Counted from the first letter of the stretch, positions 1-5,683 are shown. The stretch: DNA of 5,988 nucleotides from Bacillota bacterium (GCA_023426265.1 JAFABA010000197.1:1-5988), one strand, 5' to 3'. The notes: generated by a model from the letters alone, not told the origin. Made by a program: numbers and translations.

Positions 1-178
1 CCCGAATTATTTCAATATAAATCCGAATTTAATTTTGTGGCCTTTTGCGCGAATTTGAGCCCCTGAATTAAATGAAGAAATTGCTTAAATTATTTCGAAT
101 AAACGCGAAATTATTTTGATACTGAAATACTGCGTATTGCGCAGAAAATCGCCTTGATAATTCACTCAAGTTTTGGAA
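1..178. other. AT-rich non-coding upstream region
   Basis: I see no convincing gene here. The stretch is markedly AT-rich compared with the efflux gene that follows. It carries loosely repeated words of the type cgaattatttc / gcgaaattatttt / ccgaattt. A small hairpin is possible at 130-144 (ctgcg/cgcag, 5-nt loop). A long reverse-strand reading frame covers 68-817, but it runs antisense to the efflux gene and has no family-like composition. The change in base composition near 230-460 could mark a junction of acquired DNA, but no terminal repeat or recombinase site is visible. Confidence 0.5.
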
Positions 179-208
179 TTGCTTCTGTGCCGTTCGGTAT
201 GGTATACT
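179..208 (+). promoter_or_regulatory. Probable promoter of the Mef-like leader and efflux gene
   Basis: A -10 box TATACT lies at 203-208. A poorer -35 candidate TTGCTT lies at 179-184, giving an 18-bp spacer. Transcription would start near 215-217, just before the AAGGAGG site at 225-231, giving a leader of about 245 nt before the efflux start codon. As I recall, the promoter described for pneumococcal mef(E) has the same -10 sequence. The -35 element is the weak part of this call. Confidence 0.65.
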
Positions 209-243
209 TTCACATAGTACTAACAAGGAGGTCTTTTGCATCC

Positions 244-270
244 ATGTGTGCTTCCATCCGCTTAAGATAA
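244..270 (+). CDS. Leader peptide MCASIRLR of the Mef-like gene (macrolide-responsive type)
   Basis: This is an eight-codon ORF, ATG to TAA, encoding MCASIRLR. An AAGGAGG Shine-Dalgarno sequence at 225-231 precedes it, with a slightly long 12-nt spacer. The peptide matches the published Mef(E) leader MTASMRLR at six of eight positions. It ends in Arg-Leu-Arg, the +X+ motif of peptides that stall macrolide-bound ribosomes (ErmDL is another RLR example). It sits between the promoter and the attenuator of the efflux gene, so its role is most likely cis-regulatory: a stalled ribosome near codons 6-8 would cover the 5' part of the downstream hairpin. A TTG at 236 opens another short frame, but it is only 4 nt from the Shine-Dalgarno sequence and has no stalling motif. 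Function is inferred from resemblance and position. Confidence 0.85.
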   Translation: MCASIRLR

Positions 271-327
271 GAAAGGATTGAAAAGCCCCTGTTTCCCATT
301 GACTGGGCTTTTTGGCTTGCTTATTTT
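264..327 (+). promoter_or_regulatory. Leader hairpin 1:2 that masks the antiterminator segment
   Basis: The end of the leader ORF and the bases after it can pair with a downstream segment. The upper stem is aaaagccc (281-288) with gggctttt (305-312), perfect over 8 bp. A lower stem pairs 264-274 with 317-327, with one G-U wobble and one mismatch. An internal loop separates the two stems. This structure buries 305-320, the segment that can otherwise pair with the 5' arm of the terminator at 408-432. A ribosome stalled at the end of the leader ORF would open at least the lower stem. Alone, the upper stem plus the following Ts also looks like a weak terminator or pause site. A further small hairpin, gaatggc/gccattc at 362-379, lies between this structure and the terminator. 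Confidence 0.65.
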
Positions 328-407
328 TTGCGTGGATCAACACTCTGGATGCAGAACACCGGAATGGCGTTTGCCATTCTTTGTTCCGCTCTTTCTGTGC
401 GCGCATG

Positions 408-439
408 CAGGCCAAAGCCAGTCTTTGGCCTGTTTTTTT
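408..439 (+). terminator. Intrinsic terminator acting as attenuator, just before the Mef-like gene
   Basis: A perfect 10-bp stem joins caggccaaag (408-417) and ctttggcctg (423-432) across a 5-nt loop, followed by seven Ts (433-439). This is a canonical Rho-independent terminator. Its position is notable: the T run ends only 21 bases before the efflux start codon and downstream of the leader promoter, with no full gene before it. That placement fits an attenuator, not the end of an upstream gene. The 5' arm (407-419) can pair instead with 306-320, which would disrupt it. Confidence 0.92.
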
Positions 440-460
440 GTACGACGAAAGGAGCGCCTT

Positions 461-1687
461 ATGACACAGACGCAAAACTGGAAACGAACGTTTTTCACCA
501 TATGGGGTGGGCAGGCAATCTCGCTCATCACCAGCGCCATCGTGCAGATGGCATTCATATTTTATCTTACACAGAAGACGAACTCCGCGCTGATCCTCTC
601 CCTCGCCTCTTTGGCCGGGTTTTTGCCGTATGCCCTGCTCGGCCCGTTGATTGGGGTATGGGTGGACCGCTACGACCGCAAGCGCATCATGATCGGCGCG
701 GACCTCATGATTGCTCTGTGCGGCGCAGGGCTCGCCGCGTTCGCGTATGTGATGGATCCGCCCGTCTGGCTGGTGCTGATGGTGCTGGCGCTTCGCAGCG
801 TGGGCACAGCATTCCATTCCCCTGCCTTAAGCGCGGTGACGCCGCTGCTGGTTCCCGAAGATCAACTGACCCGCTGCGCGGGCTACAGCCAGGCGCTGCA
901 ATCCGTGAGCTATATCATAAGCCCTGCCATTGCGGCGCTCTTATATTCCGCCTGGAGCCTGACCGCGCTGATGGCGCTTGATGTGGCGGGCGCGTTGATC
1001 GCCTGCGCAACCGTCGCCCGGGTAAGTATCCCCAACCTCAAGACAGAGCGGCAGGCAACCCGTTTCTTCGCGGAGCTAAAGGAGGGGTTTGCGGCCTTAA
1101 TCAAAGAGCGCGGTTTGTTTGCTCTGCTGCTCGTCGGCGCTGTCTACATGCTGATTTACATGCCCATCAACGCGCTGTATCCGCTGATGAGCATGCGGTA
1201 CTTCGGCGGTACGCCCGCGCATGTTTCGGCCACGGAGATCGCGTACGCGGCGGGTATGCTGCTTGGCTCCCTGGCACTGGGCGCGCTGCATGTGAAGCGC
1301 CGGGTCAACTGGATGTCCGCCTCCATCGGGCTGATGGGCGTGGCCCTTCTCGCTTCCGGGCTTCTGCCGCCCAAGGGATTCATCGCGTTTGTAGCATGCT
1401 GCACCGTGATGGGGCTTTCCGTGCCCTTTTACAGCGGCATACAGACCGCGCTGTTTCAGGAGCGTATCCCGCCGGAGTACCTGGGGCGCGTGTTCTCGCT
1501 CACCGGCAGCGTCATATCCCTGGCCATGCCGCTGGGGCTGGCGTTGAGCGGCGCGTTCGCAGACAGCGTCGGCGTGACGCGCTGGTTTTTCCTTTCCGGC
1601 ATCGCAGTGCTCTTAACCGCGCTTTTGTGCGGCAGCATCCCGGCTATACGCAAGCTAAATCGTACGCAGGCGCAAGAGGCGAAATAG
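461..1687 (+). CDS. mef: Mef(A)/Mef(E)-like MFS macrolide efflux transporter
   Basis: The 408-residue product is a 12-helix-type MFS drug antiporter in the inner membrane, of the DHA3 group that exports macrolides using the proton gradient. Mef(A) is about the same length (405 residues). The resemblance runs along the whole protein: NWKR near residue 6, GQAISLITSAI (17-27), MFS motif A GPLIGVWVDRYDRK (61-74), RSVGTAFHSPAL (112-122), TPLLVPEDQL (127-136), YMPINALYPL (233-242), MGLSVPFYSGIQTALFQE (317-334) and EYLGRVFSL (339-347). The start at 461 is preferred because AAAGGAG lies 7 nt upstream. The open frame extends back to 278, but that part overlaps the attenuator. Regulation is probably by the leader peptide and terminator at 244-439. 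The usual ABC-F partner Msr(D)/Mel does not follow; a terminator does. High-GC codon use suggests long residence in this or a similar genome. Family assignment is strong; exact substrate is inferred. Confidence 0.93.
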   Translation: MTQTQNWKRTFFTIWGGQAISLITSAIVQMAFIFYLTQKTNSALILSLASLAGFLPYALLGPLIGVWVDRYDRKRIMIGADLMIALCGAGLAAFAYVMDPPVWLVLMVLALRSVGTAFHSPALSAVTPLLVPEDQLTRCAGYSQALQSVSYIISPAIAALLYSAWSLTALMALDVAGALIACATVARVSIPNLKTERQATRFFAELKEGFAALIKERGLFALLLVGAVYMLIYMPINALYPLMSMRYFGGTPAHVSATEIAYAAGMLLGSLALGALHVKRRVNWMSASIGLMGVALLASGLLPPKGFIAFVACCTVMGLSVPFYSGIQTALFQERIPPEYLGRVFSLTGSVISLAMPLGLALSGAFADSVGVTRWFFLSGIAVLLTALLCGSIPAIRKLNRTQAQEAK

Positions 1688-1706
1688 AAAGATACTGCAT
1701 AAACCG

Positions 1707-1740
1707 AGGGCGCGGCATATGCCGCGCCCTATACTTATTT
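1707..1740 (+). terminator. Terminator of the Mef-like gene
   Basis: A perfect GC-rich palindrome begins 19 bases after the stop codon. Arms agggcgcggc (1707-1716) and gccgcgccct (1721-1730) flank an atat loop. The following tract atacttattt is only moderately T-rich, so termination could be partial. It closes the transcription unit after a single pump gene. Confidence 0.75.
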
Positions 1741-1881
1741 CAGGTGCCTTGCCCCCCGAGCCTCCCCAATTCACAATGGTCACGCTGCGTTGCGGCAAAG
1801 CCGCATCCTTGCGCTCCCTTGCTTACTGTGGGCCAGCGCCTCCAACGTACCAAATACCGCGTCCTTGCTTCGCGGTATAAT
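1741..1881. other. Intergenic stretch with short hairpins between converging genes
   Basis: No credible gene is seen. Two perfect small hairpins are present: tgcggc/gccgca at 1791-1805 with an aaa loop, and ataccgcg/cgcggtat at 1854-1878 with a 9-nt loop. The second lies next to the terminator of the reverse-strand gene and may assist termination. The word tgcgctcccttg occurs at about 1810 and again near 1933, inside the 3' end of the zinc-ribbon gene. Confidence 0.5.
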
Positions 1882-1909
1882 AAAAAAGCCTCCGCAAGCA
1901 AGCGGAGGC
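1882..1909 (-). terminator. Terminator of the zinc-ribbon gene (reverse strand)
   Basis: Read on the reverse strand, an 8-bp perfect stem gcctccgc/gcggaggc (1902-1909 with 1888-1895, 6-nt loop) is followed by six Ts (complement of 1882-1887). It starts 7 bases past the stop codon of the gene at 1917-2228. This is a canonical intrinsic terminator. Confidence 0.9.
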
Positions 1910-1916
1910 GAAACCG

Positions 1917-2228
1917 TTAATACCTGGACCTTGTGCGCTCCCTTGGCTGGAAGCAATCCTTGCAATATACCGGTTTATCGGAGGAAGGCCGAAACGGAAC
2001 GGTCGTTTCCCTTCCGCACTGTGCGCATACGGCAGGGTACATTTGCCGTTCGGAATTGCCGTATCCATCCCGATTGCCGCCCCTCTGCTGGCTCTTCCTT
2101 GCAGCTCTGCAATTCGGGCACCGCTGGGGTTCGTTTGTGAATCCCTTTTCCTGGTAAAAGGCTTGTTCACTGTCACTGAATAAGAAGTCTGCCCCGCAGT
2201 CTCTGCAAGTAAGTATTTTGTCTGCCAA
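1917..2228 (-). CDS. Small zinc-ribbon protein with CxxC-x17-CxxC domain
   Basis: The 103-residue product has four CxxC pairs: C8/C11, C37/C40, C68/C71 and C89/C92. The N-terminal half (DCGADFLFSDSEQAFYQEKGF, then RCPNCR) matches the pattern of the family described as a probable zinc-ribbon domain. The C-terminal half has exactly 17 residues between its two CxxC pairs, the hallmark of the CxxC-x17-CxxC domain. Two structural zinc sites are expected. The molecular role of the family is not established; nucleic-acid binding is a guess, helped by a basic, Arg-rich linker (41-61) and tail. The start is TTG at 2226-2228, supported by GGAGG (complement of 2238-2242) 9 nt upstream. The only nearby ATG overlaps that Shine-Dalgarno site and is out of frame. 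It has its own terminator and probably its own promoter. Confidence 0.9.
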   Translation of the reverse strand: MADKILTCRDCGADFLFSDSEQAFYQEKGFTNEPQRCPNCRAARKSQQRGGNRDGYGNSERQMYPAVCAQCGRETTVPFRPSSDKPVYCKDCFQPRERTRSRY

Positions 2229-2276
2229 AGAATTCTACCTCCATTTTATACCAAGCATCCATTGCCTAGCTGTTCT

Positions 2277-2285
2277 ATCATACCA
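2277..2285 (-). promoter_or_regulatory. Extended -10 promoter candidate for the zinc-ribbon gene
   Basis: On the reverse strand the sequence TGGTATGAT gives an extended -10 element (TGn followed by TATGAT). It lies about 35 bases upstream of the Shine-Dalgarno site of the zinc-ribbon gene. No good -35 box is seen at 16-18 bp, which is tolerable for an extended -10 promoter. Confidence 0.45.
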
Positions 2286-2327
2286 TAGGATACCCAAAAT
2301 TGCATGGGAAGTTTTGTCGATTCACGG

Positions 2328-2346
2328 CAAAATAAAAATTATTTTG
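2328..2346 (-). terminator. AT-rich inverted repeat after the kinase gene
   Basis: A perfect inverted repeat caaaataa / ttattttg with a 3-nt loop lies about 45 bases past the stop of the histidine kinase gene. It is the only clear inverted repeat in the 162-base gap between the kinase and the zinc-ribbon gene. The stem is AT-rich, so it would be a weak terminator at best; it could also be a protein-binding palindrome. Confidence 0.35.
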
Positions 2347-2390
2347 TGCAGCAAGGCAAAAATGCGCCAAACATTGGGGAAGTTTCATTG

Positions 2391-3980
2391 TTATACCACC
2401 GGAAGCGTCAGCTCCGCCTTAAAGAGATCGCCGTCCGCGGCAAGGCGCAGTTCGCCGTTTTGCAGCTCCATCAGGCTTTTGGCAATGGAAAGGCCCAGCC
2501 CGCTGCCTTCCGTGGAGCGCGATACGTCGCCGCGCGCGAAGCGTTCCATCAGTTCCTCGGCGGGAACGCCGATCGCCTCCCTGGAGATGCTTTTTACTGA
2601 GATTTTCACCATATTGCCGCTTTGCCCGGCTTCCACATACACGCGCGTACCCGGCATGGAATATTTGCAGGCGTTGCTCAAAAGGTTATCCACCACCCGC
2701 CACAGCAGCCTGCCGTCCGCCAGCGCGAGCGGTAAATTATCCGCTACCTGCGCAACCGGGGTCAGCCCCGCAAGCGTAAGCCTTTCCGCGTATTCGGCCA
2801 GGCTCTGGTGCACAAGCTCCGCGGCGTCGGTCGGGGCAAGGGCAACGTTGAGCGCGCCGCTTGAAGCCTTGGACGCTTCCACGATATCCTCCGTCAGCTT
2901 TTTGAGCCGCTGCGCCTGGCGGGCAAGCACTTCCACATATTCCTTTGCCGTTTCATTGCCCAACTCTTCCTTTTGCAAAAGGTCCACATAGTTGACGATG
3001 GACGTCAGCGGAGTCTTGATATCGTGCGAGACATTGGTGATGAGATCCGTCTTCATGCGCTCGCTTTTCATGCGCGCTTCCACCGCGCGGCTGATGCCCA
3101 AGCCGATGTTGTTGAGGTTTTCGGCGTGTGTCTTGATATCAAAGAGCAGTTTGGACGTGTCGATGTGTTCCTCCATGCGCCCCTCTGAGAGCGCTTCCCC
3201 GCCCTTTTTGACGCGCTGCAGCTGAAGGCCTAAGAAGCACAGCGCTGCAAGCGCCGCAAGCGTGACGATGAAGAACAGGAACAGGGAAAACCCGCCCCCC
3301 GATATGCCATCGGCAAACAGCACCATGCAAACAAGGCCGAACACAACATAGGATACGATGAGCTTCCAGAGCACGGGCAGGTTCCGGTAGATTGTGCGCA
3401 CGCCGCGCCCCAGATACCGCAGGCACCTCCAGATAAAGCGCAGCACAAATGTAATGACATTGTTGCGCCAGAGCGTACCCGTTTTGACGCGGGCCGCAAA
3501 CGTCATAAAGAGCATCAGCAAAAGCGGCGTACTGACGGCAATCACGACTCCCGCGATTGTTATGAGATAGCCGATGCTATGGCCAACGCTGAGGCCTATT
3601 GTTGCGGAATCCAGAATGTTTACCATGCAGTAAAATATAAAAATCAAAATAGTGAGCAGCAGATCGAACGGAAAACGATCCAATCTGGAACAGGCGGGCT
3701 CCTCTTTGCCTTCCCGCCTTCCCGCCGCGCACATGAGGAATATAAACAGCACGACGGATACCACGGTCGCCAAAATTCCCATCCAGGGAAGCGCAACCTG
3801 AACGTCCGTTGGGGGCATCACCTGCATCAGCCAGGGATCTTCGATCACAATCTCCCCACTCTCATACGCCTGCGTCAAAGCAAATGCGCCAAAGCAGGCA
3901 AAGGCAAAAAGTGCCGTGGCCACAAACAGGAATACGGCCGCCACCTTTACGGGAAACCGGTGCGTCAGCTTTGTTTTCAT
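2391..3980 (-). CDS. Membrane sensor histidine kinase of a two-component system
   Basis: The 529-residue product is an integral-membrane histidine kinase. About six hydrophobic helices are visible (roughly 13-36, 64-85, 105-123, 136-162, 203-223, 230-252). A HAMP-like linker or coiled coil follows. The dimerisation/phosphoacceptor domain has NVSHDIKTPLTSI, with H319 the expected phosphorylated histidine. The ATPase domain has an N box DNLLSNACKYS (431-441), an F-box region LMERFARGD (477-485) and a G2 box GSGLGLS (492-498). The usual DxGxG G1 motif is replaced by SVKSISREAIGVPAEEL (461-477), a substitution I associate with a clostridial subfamily and not with inactivation. The gene overlaps the preceding regulator by 4 bases (ATGA) and has an AGGGG site 6 nt upstream, so the two are co-translated. 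A short extracytoplasmic loop (about 37-63) is the largest outward segment. The stimulus cannot be read from the sequence. Confidence 0.95.
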   Translation of the reverse strand: MKTKLTHRFPVKVAAVFLFVATALFAFACFGAFALTQAYESGEIVIEDPWLMQVMPPTDVQVALPWMGILATVVSVVLFIFLMCAAGRREGKEEPACSRLDRFPFDLLLTILIFIFYCMVNILDSATIGLSVGHSIGYLITIAGVVIAVSTPLLLMLFMTFAARVKTGTLWRNNVITFVLRFIWRCLRYLGRGVRTIYRNLPVLWKLIVSYVVFGLVCMVLFADGISGGGFSLFLFFIVTLAALAALCFLGLQLQRVKKGGEALSEGRMEEHIDTSKLLFDIKTHAENLNNIGLGISRAVEARMKSERMKTDLITNVSHDIKTPLTSIVNYVDLLQKEELGNETAKEYVEVLARQAQRLKKLTEDIVEASKASSGALNVALAPTDAAELVHQSLAEYAERLTLAGLTPVAQVADNLPLALADGRLLWRVVDNLLSNACKYSMPGTRVYVEAGQSGNMVKISVKSISREAIGVPAEELMERFARGDVSRSTEGSGLGLSIAKSLMELQNGELRLAADGDLFKAELTLPVV

Positions 3981-4675
3981 AACAATCCCCTCTCCATCTT
4001 GTACCCATGTCCCCAGACGACTTTGATATACCTCGGCTCCGCAGGGTTGATTTCAAGCTTCTCCCGGATATGGCGGATATGCACCGCCACGGTGTTTTCC
4101 ATGCCGATGGCGCTGCCCTTCCAGACCGCGCCGTATATCTCCGCGGAGGAAAACACATGCCCCGGCTTTTCCATCAGCAGCTTTAATATGCTGTATTCGG
4201 TCGGCGTCAAAGAAACGGTTTCCCCGTCCTCCGTTACCGTTTTTGCGGCGTCGTCCAGCACGATGCCGCCCAGCACCAGCCTGCAGTTCCCCTTCCCCTC
4301 CATGCCGCCCAAAAGCGTATAGCGCCGGAGCTGGGATTTGACGCGGGCGAGCACCTCCATGGGGTTAAACGGCTTTGTTACATAATCGTCCGCGCCTATC
4401 GTCAGGCCCAGCACCTTGTCGCTATCCTCGCTTTTGGCTGTGAGGAGTATAACCGGAATATTGCTGGTCTCTCTTAGCTGCGCCGTCGCCGCAATGCCAT
4501 CCAGGCCCGGCATCATGATATCCATGAGCGCCAGATGGATTTCGTTCCCCTTTACGGCTTCCAACGCCTCGCGCCCGTTGTAGGCAAGTACGGTTTCATA
4601 CCCCTCGGCGCGCAAATAGATATTGAGCGCGGATACGATATCGTGATCGTCATCGCAAATCAAAATACGGTACAC
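3977..4675 (-). CDS. OmpR/PhoB-family DNA-binding response regulator
   Basis: The product has an N-terminal receiver and a C-terminal winged helix. Counting from the start chosen here (232 residues), the acidic pocket is D8/D9, the phosphoacceptor is D52 in LALMDIMMPGLDG, and the switch residues are T79, Y98 and K101 (YVTKPF). The output domain (about 130-232) shows LTPTEYSILKLL, the recognition-helix region ENTVAVHIRHIREKLE and the closing VWGHGYKME. A frame-compatible GTG also exists three codons upstream (4682-4684). The AAGGGG site (complement of 4685-4690) almost touches that codon but is 8 nt from the GTG at 4673-4675, so I prefer the shorter form. It is the first gene of an operon with the kinase at 2391-3980, its presumed phosphodonor. 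The direct repeats at 4741-4761 are good candidates for its binding site. Confidence 0.95.
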   Translation of the reverse strand: MYRILICDDDHDIVSALNIYLRAEGYETVLAYNGREALEAVKGNEIHLALMDIMMPGLDGIAATAQLRETSNIPVILLTAKSEDSDKVLGLTIGADDYVTKPFNPMEVLARVKSQLRRYTLLGGMEGKGNCRLVLGGIVLDDAAKTVTEDGETVSLTPTEYSILKLLMEKPGHVFSSAEIYGAVWKGSAIGMENTVAVHIRHIREKLEINPAEPRYIKVVWGHGYKMERGLL

Positions 4676-4740
4676 TGCATTCACCCCTTATGGGATATTG
4701 TACCGGAATATGGGATTAAGATGTTAGAGGGAAATGGATT

Positions 4741-4761
4741 AAGAATTCATGAAGAATTCAT
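4741..4761. repeat. 11-bp-phased direct repeat, candidate response-regulator box
   Basis: The 10-mer aagaattcat occurs at 4741-4750 and again at 4752-4761, an exact 11-base period. OmpR/PhoB-family regulators typically bind head-to-tail half-sites about 11 bp apart. The repeat lies between the divergent response-regulator operon and the lipoprotein gene, ending 10 bases before the -35 candidate at 4772. That is a position typical of an activator site. Nearby, ggattaaga also occurs twice (4713-4721 and 4736-4744), and tatgggat twice (4688-4695, 4708-4715). Confidence 0.6.
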
Positions 4762-4771
4762 TCTTGCCGAC

Positions 4772-4801
4772 TTGTCAATCATGAGCAAATACATGTAAAA
4801 T
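4772..4801 (+). promoter_or_regulatory. Promoter candidate for the lipoprotein gene
   Basis: TTGTCA (4772-4777) and TAAAAT (4796-4801) are separated by 18 bp. They lie about 85 bases upstream of the lipoprotein start and just downstream of the phased repeat at 4741-4761. A reverse-strand TTGACA overlaps the same -35 region (complement of 4774-4779), but no -10 box at the right distance follows it. For the response-regulator operon, the best reverse-strand -10 is TACAAT (complement of 4697-4702), which would put the transcript start almost at the ribosome site, so that promoter remains unsettled. Confidence 0.5.
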
Positions 4802-4852
4802 ATGGAGAAAACCAGTCCGTGTAAATGCCAACCACTTAAATCTCCCTATCCT

Positions 4853-4870
4853 GAATTTATGAAGAATATG
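4853..4870. repeat. Second, degenerate copy of the phased repeat near the lipoprotein start
   Basis: The segment 4853-4867 matches 4743-4757 at 14 of 15 bases (GAATTYATGAAGAAT) and lies exactly 110 bases downstream, a multiple of 11. It sits just before the GGGGG ribosome site of the lipoprotein gene, downstream of the candidate promoter. A regulator bound here could block transcription or loop to the upstream copy. This is inference from spacing and similarity. Confidence 0.45.
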
Positions 4871-4884
4871 ATCGGGGGACGACA

Positions 4885-5622
4885 ATGAAAAAGATATGCT
4901 CATTTTTGCTCATAGCAACTCTGCTTTGTTTATGCGGCTGCTCCGGTGGCGCTTCGCAATATATCAAGACCGCCCCAGACGAGATAAAGCTTCAGCTAAA
5001 TAGCTATCAGGCACGGGTCGAGCAAGGTGACGGCTCGTTTCCCATTATCAATATGGGAGAACGACTTTACGAGAATGTCTATTCTTTTCAAATTGATGGG
5101 CTGTTTGTTCTCTGCGTATATCAAGATCACCAAATGCAAGTAACCACCGTAGTAGACTGTATGGAACTTTTCCCCGAAAGCAAGGACGCCTTAAATTTCC
5201 TTAAGTTTGACTTTTCCTCATCGGCAAGCGATAACGGAAGATACATTTTATTGCGAGGACCCGAATGCTGGTACATATTTGATGTAGCGGCGGAAAAACT
5301 TCAAAAAGTAAATGTGCAATCAGACGCTATGACGGTAGACGATGATGGAAAACTGATAGCCTATAAACCTCCGGAAGAAACGCTGATCGATATGCAAGCG
5401 CTGGAGCAATATGCCTGGGAAAAAGCGACGATAAAAGGTGAAGGTTTACAGAACACCTTGGAAAGTGATACGGAAGAATTTGAGCATCAGCTTTTAAAGG
5501 AGCGTGCAGTTACTTGTTTTATGCCCTGCAACGATGGTGAGAGAGAAATTTTGTATTCCTATGTGTTCGCCTGCGCGGTTGACGAGGAATTCAGCGGCAA
5601 GATCATCGAATTGAAGTACTAG
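4885..5622 (+). CDS. Putative lipoprotein of unknown function
   Basis: The 245-residue product begins with a lipoprotein signal: Lys2-Lys3, a hydrophobic stretch (4-16) and a lipobox-like LCGC with Cys19 as the likely lipidated residue. It should be anchored on the outer face of the cytoplasmic membrane. I do not recognise the mature domain. The segment from about 112 to 165 alternates strand-like runs with DNGRYILLRG, WYIFDVAAEKLQKV and DDDGKLIAY, which resembles one or two blades of a beta-propeller, but the protein is too short for a full one. The C-terminal third is acidic and probably helical. The start has GGGGGA 5 nt upstream. Base composition is more AT-rich than the genes to its left. 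It diverges from the two-component operon and shares a regulatory region with it, so it may be a target or an accessory sensor of that system. That link is inference. Confidence 0.85.
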   Translation: MKKICSFLLIATLLCLCGCSGGASQYIKTAPDEIKLQLNSYQARVEQGDGSFPIINMGERLYENVYSFQIDGLFVLCVYQDHQMQVTTVVDCMELFPESKDALNFLKFDFSSSASDNGRYILLRGPECWYIFDVAAEKLQKVNVQSDAMTVDDDGKLIAYKPPEETLIDMQALEQYAWEKATIKGEGLQNTLESDTEEFEHQLLKERAVTCFMPCNDGEREILYSYVFACAVDEEFSGKIIELKY

Positions 5623-5642
5623 CCAACCAAACCACAAACAAA

Positions 5643-5676
5643 GCTCCCCGCCAAGAGAGGTGGACGGGGAGCCTTT
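5643..5676 (+). terminator. Terminator of the lipoprotein gene
   Basis: Arms gctccccg (5643-5650) and cggggagc (5665-5672) pair perfectly about 20 bases past the stop codon, with a further CC/GG pairing possible inside the 14-nt loop. The following ctttcaat is a weak T tract. It is the only plausible terminator shortly after the gene. Confidence 0.65.
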
Positions 5677-5683
5677 CAATAAT

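Noticed and set aside
236..268. Alternative TTG-started leader frame (HPCVLPSA)
   Set aside because: The start is only 4 nt from the Shine-Dalgarno sequence and the peptide has no known stalling motif, whereas the ATG at 244 gives a near match to the Mef(E) leader.
278..460. N-terminal extension of the efflux protein from an ATG at 278
   Set aside because: The extension lies across the hairpins and terminator, has no Mef-like sequence, and a good ribosome site marks 461 as the start, giving the family's usual length.
68..817. 249-codon reverse-strand reading frame
   Set aside because: It is antisense to the leader and the 5' half of the Mef-like gene. Its translation is low-complexity and rich in His, Arg and Gln, and it has no recognisable family; it is explained as a shadow of GC-rich coding DNA.
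1933..2157. 74-codon forward reading frame opposite the zinc-ribbon gene
   Set aside because: It is a shadow of a well-supported reverse-strand gene, with no ribosome site.
1823..2176. 117-codon reverse-strand reading frame overlapping the zinc-ribbon gene
   Set aside because: It uses another frame of the same strand, runs through the terminator at 1882-1909, and lacks the CxxC pattern; the 1917-2228 frame explains the region.
2218..2991. 257-codon forward reading frame
   Set aside because: It is rich in Ser, lies opposite the conserved ATPase domain of the histidine kinase, and has no ribosome site; it is a shadow.
3579..4322. 247-codon forward reading frame
   Set aside because: It is antisense to the kinase N-terminus and the regulator's output domain, both of which are clearly coding on the reverse strand.
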